64,000 bases of DNA from CAWAND01 sp963797485 (GCA_963797485.1 CAWCPF010000004.1:1-64000); one strand, 5' to 3'. Positions 46,974-58,324 are shown, counted from the first letter of the stretch. Numbers and translations: made by a program. The notes: a model not told the origin generated them from the sequence alone.

Positions 46974-46991
46974 CCGCCTGGTTGCAGGCGG
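46974..46991 (+). terminator. Small hairpin after the GT4 gene, no T-run
   Basis: CCGCCTG and CAGGCGG form a 7-base-pair stem with a GTTG loop, 85 bases after the GT4 stop. The following bases are not a T-run, so intrinsic termination is doubtful. Confidence 0.25.
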
Positions 46992-47065
46992 CTCCGGTTT
47001 AGGCTACATTGATTGAGTACGTCGCTTAACCATGCGGCCCAGGCCGCTGCCGGAGGGCAACAGTC

Positions 47066-47578
47066 ATGGCGGACGCAGTCGAACAAGAGGGGGTGGATAA
47101 GGTCGTGGCTTTTCTCGACCTGGCCTCCTTTGAAGACGGGGAGGCGCTACGCGGCGGCTGCCTGGTCACCGACGGGCTGACGCGCCCGCTTGAGTTCCGG
47201 GTAAGCGGCGCCGTCCGCCCGACCAGCCTGCAAAAGGTGCTCTACGGCGACACCCTGCATGAATACGTGTGCAATGACCTGCTGGGTATGCCCATCCTGC
47301 AGACTTTGGAGTCCAAGCCGGACTTCGTCCTGGTGCGGGACGCCGAATTCTTGAAGGTGCGCCCCAAGGTCGAATTCCCGGTCCTATGGGTGCGCGGCAC
47401 GGTGGATGGTCAATATGTCCTGCAAGCCTTTCCCGGCTATGACCAGGAAGCGGAGCAAGTGCGTGACTCGCTGCCGAAGCGGCTGCGCGGACGCAGCATC
47501 CTCGAACCGTTCATCCGGATAAAAAGCGCACTGGAAGAAGCCCACAACCTGAACGTCGGCTCGCCGCCCAAGGAATAG
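47066..47578 (+). CDS. Unrecognised 170-residue protein coupled to the SNF2-Mrr gene
   Basis: I do not recognise this protein. ATG 47066 follows a GGAGGG ribosome site by 6 bases. No signal peptide or membrane helix. It is a mixed alpha/beta, acidic cytoplasmic protein with a conserved-looking core (GCLVTDGLTRPLEFRVSGAV, PTSLQKVLYGDTLHEYV, VLVRDAEFLKVRPKVEFPVL) and a polar C-terminus. The stop (47576-47578) is separated from the ATG of the next gene by one base, so the pair is translated together and probably acts together. There are no homopolymer problems in this gene. It could be a small partner or regulator of the degenerate SNF2 protein. Confidence 0.6.
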   Translation: MADAVEQEGVDKVVAFLDLASFEDGEALRGGCLVTDGLTRPLEFRVSGAVRPTSLQKVLYGDTLHEYVCNDLLGMPILQTLESKPDFVLVRDAEFLKVRPKVEFPVLWVRGTVDGQYVLQAFPGYDQEAEQVRDSLPKRLRGRSILEPFIRIKSALEEAHNLNVGSPPKE

Positions 47579-47579
47579 C

Positions 47580-49830
47580 ATGGCGCCGATCCGCCTCTCG
47601 ACCGGTAGAACGGTCTCGCCTTTCCAGCGGCCGCGGCTGGCGGCGGCGCGAGATCTGCAGCTTGGGCAGATCTCTCTGGTCACTCTCCCCGGCACGCGTG
47701 ACTTGACCGTCAAGCCATCAGGGCCGGCCCAAGCCTGGGGAGCGGCCCTTGCCGATCCGGTGATAGTGCACATCACCGGGGCACGTCTTTCGCCACTCGA
47801 CCTTCAAGGGATTGGATCCCGCCTGGACGCGCCGGCACTCACCTCCCCGGGCTGGCGGGAATGGACCGTCCCGCCTCCTCTGGGCGCCCGCCTCCCCGGC
47901 CCCGAGGCCGCCTCGGCCTCCGGGCCGCCAGCGTTCCCTGGCGTGCTTCGGGAGGAGGAGTCCAATTCCGGCCTGTCATGGTTGCTGCCCCGCCTCGGAC
48001 CGTCGCTGCTCGATGGGGACAACTCGGTCACACCTGCGCCGATTGCTGAACACATTCGCCAGGCCGCCCAGGCGCTATTGGCGGAACCGGCCCTGCTCCT
48101 GGCTGACGATCAGGGGCTGGGCAAGAAGCTGGCGGCCTGCGTGGCGCTGGCAACGCTGATGCAGCAAGGGCACGCCCGGCACGGCCTGATCCTGTGCGCC
48201 GAGTCGCAGCTTCGCACCTGGATTGGTTTGCTGGCCACCTGGTGCCCGGCCCTGCAGGTTGCAGTCGCCAAAGGCGAACGTCTGGCGCGGCGGCGAATCT
48301 GGACCTCACAGGCGAATGTGATCTTGGCCACCTTCGACACCATGGCCGAGGACCTGAGCCGTGGCAGCCTGGACCCGGCCCATCCCCGTTTGGACGTGAT
48401 GGTGATCGATGGCGCGCTGGCCGCCATCCACTTGTTCCCCCGCGCCTTCAGCGCACTGGCCGGCCTGCCGGTTGCACGTCGCTGGGTCCTTGCCGGCGGC
48501 CTGCCGCCCGACAATGAAGACTGGCGTGTGCTCTTCCACAGTCTGCTGCCTCAGGATCCCTTGCCGGGTCCGCAAGACACCGTCGCCAGTCTGCGCGAGC
48601 GGTTCGCTTCTTACTATCTCCGCCGCACCAAAGAGGGTGTGCGCGCCGAACTCCCCGCCAAACATCGCTCGGAGGTTTGGCTCGATCTGGATGACAAGCA
48701 GAGCCGGGCCTACGAGGAAGCCCTGGCGGAGGAACGGCATCGCCTGGAGAAGCTCGGATCCGCCGTGACTCGCACGCATGTCGAGACGGCCCTGGCAGCG
48801 CCTCAACCAGGCGACAGCCTTTGCCCCCGGGAGTTTTGACGGCGTCAAACTCCGGGCACTGCTCGATGTCTTGGAGGGGATCGCCCCCGGGGGAGACAAG
48901 CTTGTGGTCTTCAGCCAGTATGGCGAACGGGCGCTTGATCAGCTGTTGCCTCCGCTGGAAGCCTACGGTGCCTTGCGATTGTCCAGTTCGGCAAATGAGG
49001 CTGAGCGCGACAACATCCTGGGGTCCTTCCGCCGGGACCCTCGTCGCCTCGTCCTGCTGGCGGACCTCGACGCACACGGTGATGGTGGAGGCATGCCAGC
49101 CTCACATGTCCTGCACTTCGACATCACCTGGAACTCCGCCAGGCGCAGCCGGGCCGAGATTCGCTTCTACCCGGAGTTGAAACCCGTCAAGCCGCTGAGT
49201 ATCTACGAGTTTTGGGTGGCTGGGACGCACGACGAGGCCCTGTACCGCCTGCTCGACCAGCGCCACTTGCTGCCACACGATTTACCCCACGGGACGCAGC
49301 CGGCTGAGCTCGAAGAGCGGCTGGGGATCAAAGATTGGCTCACATCGGTCTTTTGGGTCGGAGATGCCGCCGCCCGGCCGAAGAGCGGGACATCGGCTCC
49401 CACCACTGGGCTGCTCCCCGGAACGGCCACCTTCCGCGGCGTTCTGGACGCCTTTTCGGATGACGAAATGCGGCACGCGCTTGAGCAGCTGATGGAAGCG
49501 CTGGGGTTTCCTCACACCCAGCAGATTGAGACGGCCGTCACCGAGGGTCAGCAGCCGCATCAGGATGTGCTGGGATGGCGCCGCGTCCCTGCGGGCGAAG
49601 AAAAGGCGCTCGGTCGGGTAATCCGCACAGACAAGAACATCGGTGTGGCCGAGGGACGAGCGCTGCTCAAGGATCTCGACGAACGCGGCGACTGCCTGGG
49701 AGGCTATCTTGTGACCACCGCCGATTTCACCTCGGCGTGCCGCACGCTGGCGGATGAATCCAACGGCCGTCTGGTCCTGGTATCGGGTTCCGAGTTCTAC
49801 CGCCATCTCCACATCCTGCACTGGCTTTGA
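47580..49830 (+). CDS. Degenerate SNF2 helicase fused to an Mrr-like nuclease domain, one frameshift
   Basis: About 750 residues once 48795 is corrected (ALQRLNQATAF). SNF2 motifs occur in the right order but altered: motif I DDQGLGKK (usually DEMGLGKT), Ia LILCAESQLRTW, motif II VIDGALAAIH where DEAH is expected, motif III VLAGGLPPDNEDW (TGTP expected), YYLRRTKEGVRAELP, then helicase_C remnants (VVFSQYGERALDQL, no QxxGRxxR). The last about 130 residues read as an Mrr-type restriction domain: FSDDEMRHALEQLMEALGF, QDVLGWRR (Asp), VIRTDKNIGVAEGRALL where QxK is expected, and GGYLVTTADFTSAC. Both enzyme cores look inactive, suggesting a DNA-binding or scaffold role. Confidence 0.72.
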
Positions 49831-50197
49831 GCGCGCCTTCATCGATCACGCCGACGCGGAGGCAGTGTGTCGCCCCACCTCCCGGCTGGAACGGTGTGCG
49901 GACACCCCCCGCGTAGGCTTCCAGCCGAACCGAGACCAACGGAGAGTTCCTTTTCTTCCTTATGCGTCAAGGATCGTGTGCGCCAAAAGCCGCAGCTCGG
50001 CGGCGTCGGAATTGTTTGCGGGCGAAGGCACGGTAATTGCACGGCTGGAAGTCGGGCCGGGAATCCGCGCTCGCACCGAGCTGTGGGGGGAGTGGACCAC
50101 ACCGGAATGCGCTGCGGTATTCCCGGCCCTTTACACGAGTGAACAAACTCGGCCCGCCCTTGACCCGCAAGTCAGGTGTGAAGTATGAAGGACAATC
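49831..50197. other. Intergenic 367 bases, no gene recognised
   Basis: Open frames cross this stretch but none shows a family motif or a good ribosome site. No hairpin with T-run or clear promoter was seen before the subtilase at 50198. Confidence 0.4.
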
Positions 50198-51661
50198 ATG
50201 AGGGTCCTATCCTCAACCCCTGACATTCGCCGGCCACTAAAGCTTGGTCTGGCCCTGGTGCTCCTTTTTGAAGTCAGCGCCCGGGCTGCGTTCGCCCGGC
50301 CATCTGACGCATTCGACTGGTTGCCGTCCTTGCCCACGGCCCTTCTGCAGCAAGCCGGGCAGGAAGGCACCGTCCGGGTCATCGCCCGGTTGAAAGTCAC
50401 CTTCTCAGCCCAAGCTGCCAACGATCCCCAGCTTGCTGGTGCCCAGCGAGAACGCATCGCGCGCGCCCAGCAAGCGTTAGTCGACCGCCTTGCGCCAATG
50501 GGAAGTCTGACCTATCGACGCTATTCGAACCTTCCTTTGCTGGCTCTGGAGGTCACACCGCAACAGCTCCAAGCTTTGGCCGACAGCCCGGAGGTGGCGC
50601 AGCTGCAGGCCGATGAACTCGTCACCTCCGATGCTCGATACAAGCGTACCGCTCATTGGAGCGGATGCCGCTTGGGCGGCGGGCTACACGGGAGCGGGCT
50701 GGGCGGTGGCGATCCTTGACACCGGGGTTGACAGCTCCCATCCGTTCTTGAGTGACAAGGTCGTGGCTGAAGCCTGCTTTTCGGGTGGCGGAGACATCGC
50801 CAACACGGTCTGTCCCAATGGTCAGTCCGAGCAGATCGGGGCAGGTGCGGCGATTGACTGTCCAGGGTCGGTGTACGGGTGTGACCATGGAACGCATGTG
50901 GCCGGCATTGCCGCTGGCCGTAATGCGGACTTGTTCGGGGTCGCCAGGGACGCAGACGTGATTGCCGTCCAAATCTTCTCCCAATTCGGAGACCCAACGT
51001 GCGGCAGCTTTGGCCTGCCGAGCCCGTGTGCCTTGAGCTATACGTCCGATCAGATCAGCGGTTTGGATTGGCTGTACGACCTTCGCGGAACGTTCAAGAT
51101 CGCCGCCGCCAACTTGAGCCTAGGCGGCGGATACTACACAACAGCTTGCGATGGGGATATCCGCAAACTAGCCGTAGATAATCTGCGAAGTGCAGAATCG
51201 CCACGGTGATCGCCGCCGGCAACGGGGCATCCACCGACGCCATTGCAGCGCCGGCCTGCATCTCCACTGCCATCTCCGTTGGCGCGACCACCGACAGCGA
51301 CACGCCGGGGGGCGCAGACCATGTGGCTGGTTACTCGAATGTGTCTTCCCAGATAGCCCTTTTTGCGCCTGGCTCAACCATCACGTCCTCAATTCCAGGC
51401 GGGGGCTTTCAAACGAAGAACGGCACCTCCATGGCGGCGCCGCATGTGGCCGGTGCTTGGGCGCTGATGAAATCGAAAGCGCCGGATGGTAGTGTGGCAG
51501 AGATCCTCTCCGCCCTTGTCGCAACTGGCGTAAGCATCCATGATGATCGACCGGGGGGAGCCGTCACGAAACCTCGGATTCAGTTGGACGCTGCCATCTC
51601 CGCGCTCAGCCCGCCGGAGACGCACGCCCTGTACTTGCCGCTGATAATGAGTGGTCCGTGA
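50198..51661 (+). CDS. Secreted subtilisin-like serine protease (S8), two frameshifts
   Basis: Extracellular protease, about 488 residues. Signal peptide (KLGLALVLLFEVSARAAFA, about 14-34), an I9-like propeptide to about residue 145, then the S8 domain. Catalytic triad: Asp in VAILDTGVDSSHP, His in CDHGTHVAGIAAGR, Ser in KNGTSMAAPHVAGAW. Oxyanion Asn lies in VIAAGNGAS. Frame joins are needed near 50645 (SDARY to SVPLIGADAAW) and near 51190 (LRSA to ATVIAAGN). The C-terminus ends HALYLPLIMSGP, a motif shared with two other secreted proteins here. All active-site residues are kept, so the breaks are probably sequencing errors. Confidence 0.88.
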
Positions 51662-52091
51662 CGGCCGGAGAACCCCACTCGTCATCAGTTCACTCCGGAT
51701 TTGCCGCCTAAGCACCCCCGCCCAACGGTGTGTCCTTCGAACCAACCCAACGCCGGACGGTCCGTTGTTGGGCACGAGGGCCGTCGAGACATGGACCTAG
51801 CCGGATGGTGTCGGTTGAAGCCGCAGATCTGGGCACGTCACGCGCACGATCCCGTCTGAACTCAAGGTCATGCGGGTGGCTCTTCCTGCGCGCAATCAGG
51901 TTGTGCGTGCTCGGAGTGACGCAGGTCGAAGCGCCGCCCATCCATTGGGAGCAAGGGGCAGAAGGACATCAGAAGTCGGTTGAGGTAGGGCAGGCGAGAG
52001 GCGGCGGCTATTGTCCGGTTGGAGTGGCCTCGAGAAGCCCGTCAAGACTTGGTTGAATGAGTGATCCCCGTGCCGGACGCCCAAACGGCGC
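51662..52091. other. Convergent intergenic 430 bases, no gene recognised
   Basis: Lies between the subtilase and the convergent M23-LamG gene. Several arginine-rich open frames on both strands show no family signal. No clear terminator hairpin was found. Confidence 0.4.
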
Positions 52092-54410
52092 TTAAGGCGA
52101 GTTGACCACCAGTGGCAGGTATAGGGAGAAAGGAGAGCCGGCAGGCGAGGAAAGCGGCGTGTCATTTGACCACTCGGGCCCGACTGGCAGCCCTCCGACC
52201 ATCAACACACCGTTGCTCGGGCCGCCCGGGAATCCGGACACGTCATCCAGTGTGATCCCGGCACCCTCGTCAAAGTGGTAGACGCCAAGTGTGTTCGGGT
52301 CGGGCGAGAATGGCGGATTGGGAACTGTGAAATTGCTTGTATAGCGCCGTATGTTGGATACGCGCAGCTCGTCCATCCACCCACTGAAGGGTGGATAAGC
52401 ACTCCCCCGATCGAACTTGCCCGCTCCCAGAGCCAAGTACGGATCGGTTGTCGTGCAGGGCTGATCGCCCGATGGCCCGCACAAGTTAGCGGGAACCCCG
52501 TTGTTGGGGTAGGAGATGTCACCATCGGGGCCGTCGACTTGGGCATCGAGCTCGCCATCGACGAAGATCCACAGCCGTCCGTCGCTGCTCCGGCGCTCGA
52601 CCGCGACGTGATGCCACTGCCCGTCATACACAGGATGGTTGCCACAAAGCGTGTAGTCGCCCGTTCCGGCTCCGCCGACGCCAAAGGCGATCGTCCCTCC
52701 GGCCATAGAGACGCCGAAGTCGTTATCGTTGTCCCTTCGACTTCGATCCAGCAGGGTGTTGCCGTGGACCCAGTTGTCGTTCCAACCACAGCTGATCGAG
52801 CCGGCATCGTTTTCTTCCGGGACTGACTTCATCCACCACTCGATGGTGAAATCGGTGCTTCCAACGTCCACCGGCGGCCCCGGATTGGAGTTTGCCGGAT
52901 CGTCGATCTGTATTTTCACCCGATCGATGTCCCCAGTGCCGTTCCCGTGGAAGCGAAGCGAGTGGTCTGAGAGAGGAAAATAGGTCTGGTAGTCATTCAG
53001 GACAGACCCGTAGGGGTTGATCGTAACACCGCCCCGCTCGATGTAGCCTGAGGTGTAGGCGGTTGGACCCACATGCACGGTCCATCCGGAGAGCTTGACG
53101 CCCTCCAAGCTGATGTAGGCTCCGTTGTACTTAAGACTGAAGTGGACATGCGGGCCAGTCGCGTAGCCCCCGGCACAGGTTTCGCAGGCGATGGAGCCCA
53201 TCAGCCAGTTCCTCTCCACTGAGCCGCCAGTCAGGGTGTTGCGCAGATGATAGTAGCTGGTGGTCCAGCCTCCGCCGTGGGTGATTTCGATCCAACAACT
53301 GTAGCTGGATGGGTGATAGGCGCTGCCACCGGCAGCGGACACCGCATAATAGAAGGGCGGTGCAGCGCAGGTGCCTCCGGTCAAGAAGAAATCCATCGAT
53401 GAGAACGGCGGGTTGTTGTCGCCGTTCCAGCTGTGGGGTCCGCCGTAAATCCAGGTGGCCCCGAGGGGGAACGGGAATTGTAGCAAGCTGTCGGGCGGTG
53501 CCGACGGTGGGTCGATGAAGTTGGTGTCGCTGGTGGGATCCAACTCGGGGAACAGGTTATGAAACGTCTGGGTAAAGCTGTGCTGCCCGGTGGTCGACAC
53601 CTGCGACAGCCAGGTCGCCAAGTCACTCGACGTGCCCAAGACAACGCCCAGGGCGAATGTGCCGGAGGGGAGGCCTGGGTCAAGCTGCACGGTGTTGCCG
53701 TCTGCCAGGGGCACCAGTGGCTCATGACTGGTCCCCCCCGACGATTTGGGGCTGCGTGAACCAAATGCATAAAGATGCTCATAAAAACTCTTGGCGAGCG
53801 CCAGGGACGTGCTCTCGATCGTCGAACGAATCTGGTCCGGGGACATGTCGTTTTGGGTCCCGTCGACCAAGCCATGCTGCATCTCAAGGACGGTCAGGAG
53901 TACCTGGGGATTCACGCTCGTGTAGTCGGCCCAGAGACCCAGGTCTTCCACGTAGGTTGCCAGCGGCGAGTGCCGTCCTTGGAGGAAGCGGGCGAGATCA
54001 AAATCCCCCACATTCGGACCCCAGACGAATTGGCCGTCGGACAGGATAGGGCCGGGAATGTCCACCTGAGCCAAATGGTGTGCGAGAATTGATCCATCAG
54101 CCTTCGGGGGATCCAGCCAGGCAAAAAGGCCCCCCGGAAGCCAGGTCGCCGTGGCGAACGCTCCGGTGCCAGATGCGGTGACCGAGAGACGCGGCAAGCT
54201 GGTATATGAGGGGTCGCCAGGCAGGTCGGCCCCGGCACCCAGGATGGGCTCGGTCTCGGGGCCAAGATCGAGTTGAGCGGCCGAAACCGGGATCGCCTCT
54301 CGTCCGGCGTCTGCGCCGGTGGTCCGCGGCTGTGGCTCGGCCGCTGAGGGAGCCTGAAGCATAAGCCCGGCCAGAGTCGCTCCCAAAACCAGATCGCGAA
54401 TCAAAGGCAT
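52092..54410 (-). CDS. Secreted M23 endopeptidase with LamG-like domain
   Basis: 772-residue exported protein. ATG 54410 (MPLIRDLVLGATLAGLML) gives a signal peptide; the frame is open to 54584 but that adds no signal. The N-terminal 300 residues are unrecognised. M23 lysostaphin-like peptidase at about 320-440: GGPHSW (His), SSMDFF (Asp), WIEITHGGGWTTSYYHL, and GPHVHFSL with the HxH zinc pair, so it should cleave peptidoglycan peptides. LamG/concanavalin-like jelly roll at about 520-700 (FTIEWWMKS, DGQWHHVAVERRS, RLWIFVDGELD, GWMDELRVSN), probably glycan binding. C-terminus SLYLPLVVNSP. Intact over 2.3 kb, unlike its neighbours. Confidence 0.88.
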   Translation of the reverse strand: MPLIRDLVLGATLAGLMLQAPSAAEPQPRTTGADAGREAIPVSAAQLDLGPETEPILGAGADLPGDPSYTSLPRLSVTASGTGAFATATWLPGGLFAWLDPPKADGSILAHHLAQVDIPGPILSDGQFVWGPNVGDFDLARFLQGRHSPLATYVEDLGLWADYTSVNPQVLLTVLEMQHGLVDGTQNDMSPDQIRSTIESTSLALAKSFYEHLYAFGSRSPKSSGGTSHEPLVPLADGNTVQLDPGLPSGTFALGVVLGTSSDLATWLSQVSTTGQHSFTQTFHNLFPELDPTSDTNFIDPPSAPPDSLLQFPFPLGATWIYGGPHSWNGDNNPPFSSMDFFLTGGTCAAPPFYYAVSAAGGSAYHPSSYSCWIEITHGGGWTTSYYHLRNTLTGGSVERNWLMGSIACETCAGGYATGPHVHFSLKYNGAYISLEGVKLSGWTVHVGPTAYTSGYIERGGVTINPYGSVLNDYQTYFPLSDHSLRFHGNGTGDIDRVKIQIDDPANSNPGPPVDVGSTDFTIEWWMKSVPEENDAGSISCGWNDNWVHGNTLLDRSRRDNDNDFGVSMAGGTIAFGVGGAGTGDYTLCGNHPVYDGQWHHVAVERRSSDGRLWIFVDGELDAQVDGPDGDISYPNNGVPANLCGPSGDQPCTTTDPYLALGAGKFDRGSAYPPFSGWMDELRVSNIRRYTSNFTVPNPPFSPDPNTLGVYHFDEGAGITLDDVSGFPGGPSNGVLMVGGLPVGPEWSNDTPLSSPAGSPFSLYLPLVVNSP

Positions 54411-54627
54411 ACCGTCACTCCGGCTGCCTGGATGAAATCCCTTGCGATTCTCCGGGCTGGCCGGCGGCAACATATATCGTTCCGGCACAGAGCTGGAGCG
54501 CTTTTCTATGTCCATCACAGGCACCAAGGTGCCACATTCGTGCCAGTCTGCCTGAGGTCCGTCGCCATGGGGTTGTCCGCTCAAGCCGGGGCTGCGACTG
54601 AGGGGGGCTGGCGCTCGGCGTGCCGGC

Positions 54628-56593
54628 TCAAGGAACGGGGGCAGGGCCAGGGGTAGGCGTGCCCACCAGAGCGCCGGCTGAGGCCGGTGAGCCGGTGGGA
54701 GTAGAACCGCCGACGCCGGAAGAACCTGTACCGCCTTCGCCGCGACTGATCAAGGGCAAATACAGGAGGTAGGGTGTCGGAGAAGGATCGTCGGTCGGCG
54801 TGGGCGGGGGCATATACCACGGGCTGTCGTAGGTCCACTCCGGGCCGTTGACCCCTCCGCCGTACTCTCTCAAGCCATTGCTGGGGCCGGCCGAAGCGCC
54901 TGAGCTATCATAGATGGGATCTCCATAACCCTCCCGAAGTGATAAAGACCGAGGGTTGATCCATCTGTGGGAAACCGCGCGCTTGGGGTAGGGTACGGGC
55001 CCGGAGTATCTCAGCGCTGTTGGAGATCCTTATCTCCGTGATCCAGCCAAGAAAGGAAGGATAGTGAGGCGTCTTGGTATCGAACTTTTCGGCGCCGATA
55101 ACCAGATAGGGGTCACGCGGGGCGGCCGGCGTGCGGTTGTCGCGGTAGCTGAGATCCCGGATGGGCCGGCGGCTTCGTTATCGAGTGCGCCGTCGATCAG
55201 GATCTGCATGCTGCCGTCGGACAGAGTGGCGCTGAACGGCGACATGGTGCCAGTTACCATCTGCGAGGTTGGCTAAGCCGCACAGCGTGAAGCCGGCATG
55301 CCATTGTTGACCCCGAAGGCCATCCGTCCGTTCATGAGCGACACACCGTAGTCACCGTAATCCCCTGTCCGTATACGTCTCGGTCGAAGATCGTGTTTCC
55401 ATACAGCCAAGCGCCCGCCGCCGGAGCTGCAATCTGTGGTGACGTTCTCGCCTGGTAGGCCTTCATCCACCATTCGAGGCTGAAATCCCCGCCAACGTCA
55501 ATCGGCCGCGCCGGGTTGTCGAGCTTGATGTTCACCCGGTCAAGGTTGCCATTGCCATTGCCCTCAAAGCGCAAGGAATATCCCCGGGCGGGTCCCACAC
55601 CGGGGAAAAGTGTAAATCCCGAATGCTGCCGTATAGAAAACGACAGGATTTCATCCCATGTGTAGCGGTGCCAGGCCAGGGTCGTTTGACTCGACTTGGC
55701 CCATGCAGTGGCCGCCCAGACCGGCGGAATCGCACTGCGAAGCATAGGTCCGGTAGAAGGCCCGCACCAGGGTCTGGTTGGATAGCCAGGTCATGCGCCA
55801 GTTCCAGGTGAAATCGACGGCGGCATTTGTGCTGGCGTACTCGACCGCCGGGATATAGACCTGGTCGCAGGTGCTGTCGTAGACGTCGGCGTCGGGCCAC
55901 TTCCCACCCGCAGCGATATCGACCACGCGTAGTGCTTGACCGCCATGGCGCCGGCGCGGAGCGACTTACCCGCCCAGCCCGCCGACCACTCATTGGGCAG
56001 CACATGCTTGGCGTAGTCTTTGAAGTCCAGTCGTCTGGACCGTGTAGTCCCGGCCGGTGTCGCAATAGGGGTAGCCGGTGACCCGCACGCGGATGGTGGC
56101 CGGCAGGGGGGCGTTGGTCTGGTCGGCTGTCGGGGGCAGGGCTTCCAGCGCGCCGGCGATCTGCAGCTGGCCGGATGGTGACGCCAGGGATTGGGGGACG
56201 GGAACCTGGATGGTGACCGGCGTATCGGACAGCTCGGCCTTGAGGATCAAAATGTCGCCGGCCACCACGCGGGCATCCTCGAGTGTCCAGTCGCCGTATC
56301 CGGAAGCCGTGACGGTGAAGGTCGTGGTGGTGACGGCCTTCGACACCGGAACGGCCGGCAAGTTGAATTGGCCGCTCGAGGCCTGTCGAGACCGACAATC
56401 CCAAGTCGGCTGAGACGACACGGGCGGCGGAGACGGGCAGACCGGTTTTTGCGTCCACCACCCGCCCTTGGATGCCGGCGGTCGTCGCCGCTTGTGCGGA
56501 CGGTACCGGGTCGGCGAGACCCAAACCGCTCGCCTGCAGGCCGAGCAGAACCGAGGCCTCCCGCGGCCAGGCGCGTGCCAATCCACGCCGCAA
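54628..56593 (-). pseudogene. Secreted SpoIID/LytB-LamG protein, many frameshifts
   Basis: Reconstructed from at least six frame segments. Start near 56593: LARAWPREASVLLGLQ with a possible signal peptide ending PSAQA. Next a carboxypeptidase-regulatory-like fold (IQGRVVDAKTGLPVSAARVV), then a SpoIID domain at about 56010-55640 (KDYAKHVLPNEWSAGW, LRAGAMAVKHYAW), whose Glu in LPNEW fits the lytic transglycosylase residue of SpoIID. A LamG domain follows (FSLEWWMKAYQ, DGNWHHVAVQ, SMQILIDGALD). The end has YLLYLPLISRG and then a Thr/Pro/Gly tail to 54628. Either a decayed gene or an error-dense stretch. It forms a peptidoglycan-remodelling pair with the M23-LamG gene downstream. Confidence 0.62.
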
Positions 56594-56754
56594 GCGGGGC
56601 CGTCGCGCACTTGGCCACAGCCTCGGTCATCGACTACCGTCCACTCCTGGGACACGCCCTCCCTTGCCGGTCGAATCCCTCCCCATCATCTGGAAAAGGC
56701 CTCACCTGTCAAGGGGTCAAACGGTCATGCGATAGTCGTGCTTTGACCCATAAA

Positions 56755-56783
56755 TTGACGCTGGCCGAGGCGTGTGGTATAGT
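56755..56783 (+). promoter_or_regulatory. metK promoter
   Basis: TTGACG (56755-56760) and TATAGT (56778-56783) with an ideal 17-base spacer. Transcription would start near 56790, just before the riboswitch. Confidence 0.75.
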
Positions 56784-56806
56784 CGTCGACAACATTCGAT
56801 CGACCC

Positions 56807-56913
56807 CTTATCCAGAGAGGCGGAGGGACCGGCCCTGCGAAGCCTCGGCAACCTATCAGGATGCCCCTGGTGTGGTGCCAAATCCGGCAGAACGAAAGCA
56901 TCTGGAAGATGAG
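56807..56913 (+). promoter_or_regulatory. SAM-I (S-box) riboswitch
   Basis: Aptamer that binds S-adenosylmethionine and turns off transcription. P1 pairs CTTATC (56807-56812) with GATGAG (56908-56913). Conserved core elements appear in order: AGAGAGGCGGAGGGACCGGC, CGAAGCCTCGGCAACC, a GGTGCCAAATCC junction, and the GAAAGCATCT segment. It is followed 21 bases later by an intrinsic terminator, the normal layout for ligand-induced termination. It lies in front of metK, whose product is SAM, so it gives feedback control. Confidence 0.95.
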
Positions 56914-56934
56914 CGGGAGGCAGTCGGCATTATG

Positions 56935-56969
56935 GTGCCCCTTCTCGCTTTGGAAGGGGCACAACTTTT
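56935..56969 (+). terminator. Riboswitch expression-platform terminator
   Basis: GTGCCCCTTC (56935-56944) pairs with GAAGGGGCAC (56953-56962) as a 10-base-pair stem with an 8-base loop, then AACTTTT. It ends 21 bases before the metK ATG. Confidence 0.88.
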
Positions 56970-56990
56970 GTGGGAGGGAGACGCGCCCAG

Positions 56991-58217
<1,227 letters not shown>

Positions 58218-58242
58218 CCACGACCACGACCGCCAGGTCACC

Positions 58243-58273
58243 AAAGCGCGGGCCATTCGGCCCGCGCTTTTTG
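58243..58273 (+). terminator. Intrinsic terminator after metK
   Basis: AAAGCGCGGGCC and GGCCCGCGCTTT form a 12-base-pair stem with a 4-base loop ATTC, followed by TT. Strong, 26 bases after the stop. Confidence 0.88.
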
Positions 58274-58300
58274 GGTCTTGGCCGCCGCGCGGGTGGGGAT

Positions 58301-58324
58301 GATTTGTGAATTGTTTCACAAATC
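58301..58324. promoter_or_regulatory. Perfect Rex-type operator
   Basis: GATTTGTGAA (58301-58310) and TTCACAAATC (58315-58324) are perfect inverted repeats around TTGT. The inner 18 bases match TTGTGAANNNNTTCACAA at all 14 defined positions. It lies 26 bases upstream of the TATAAT that serves the phosphoesterase operon. Confidence 0.75.

Noticed and set aside
49754..50188. Open frame of 144 codons after the SNF2-Mrr gene
   Set aside because: It starts inside the previous gene in another frame and shows no motif or ribosome site.
51730..52056. Open frame of 108 codons between convergent genes
   Set aside because: Arginine/serine-rich sequence with no family feature; composition is typical of non-coding GC-rich DNA.
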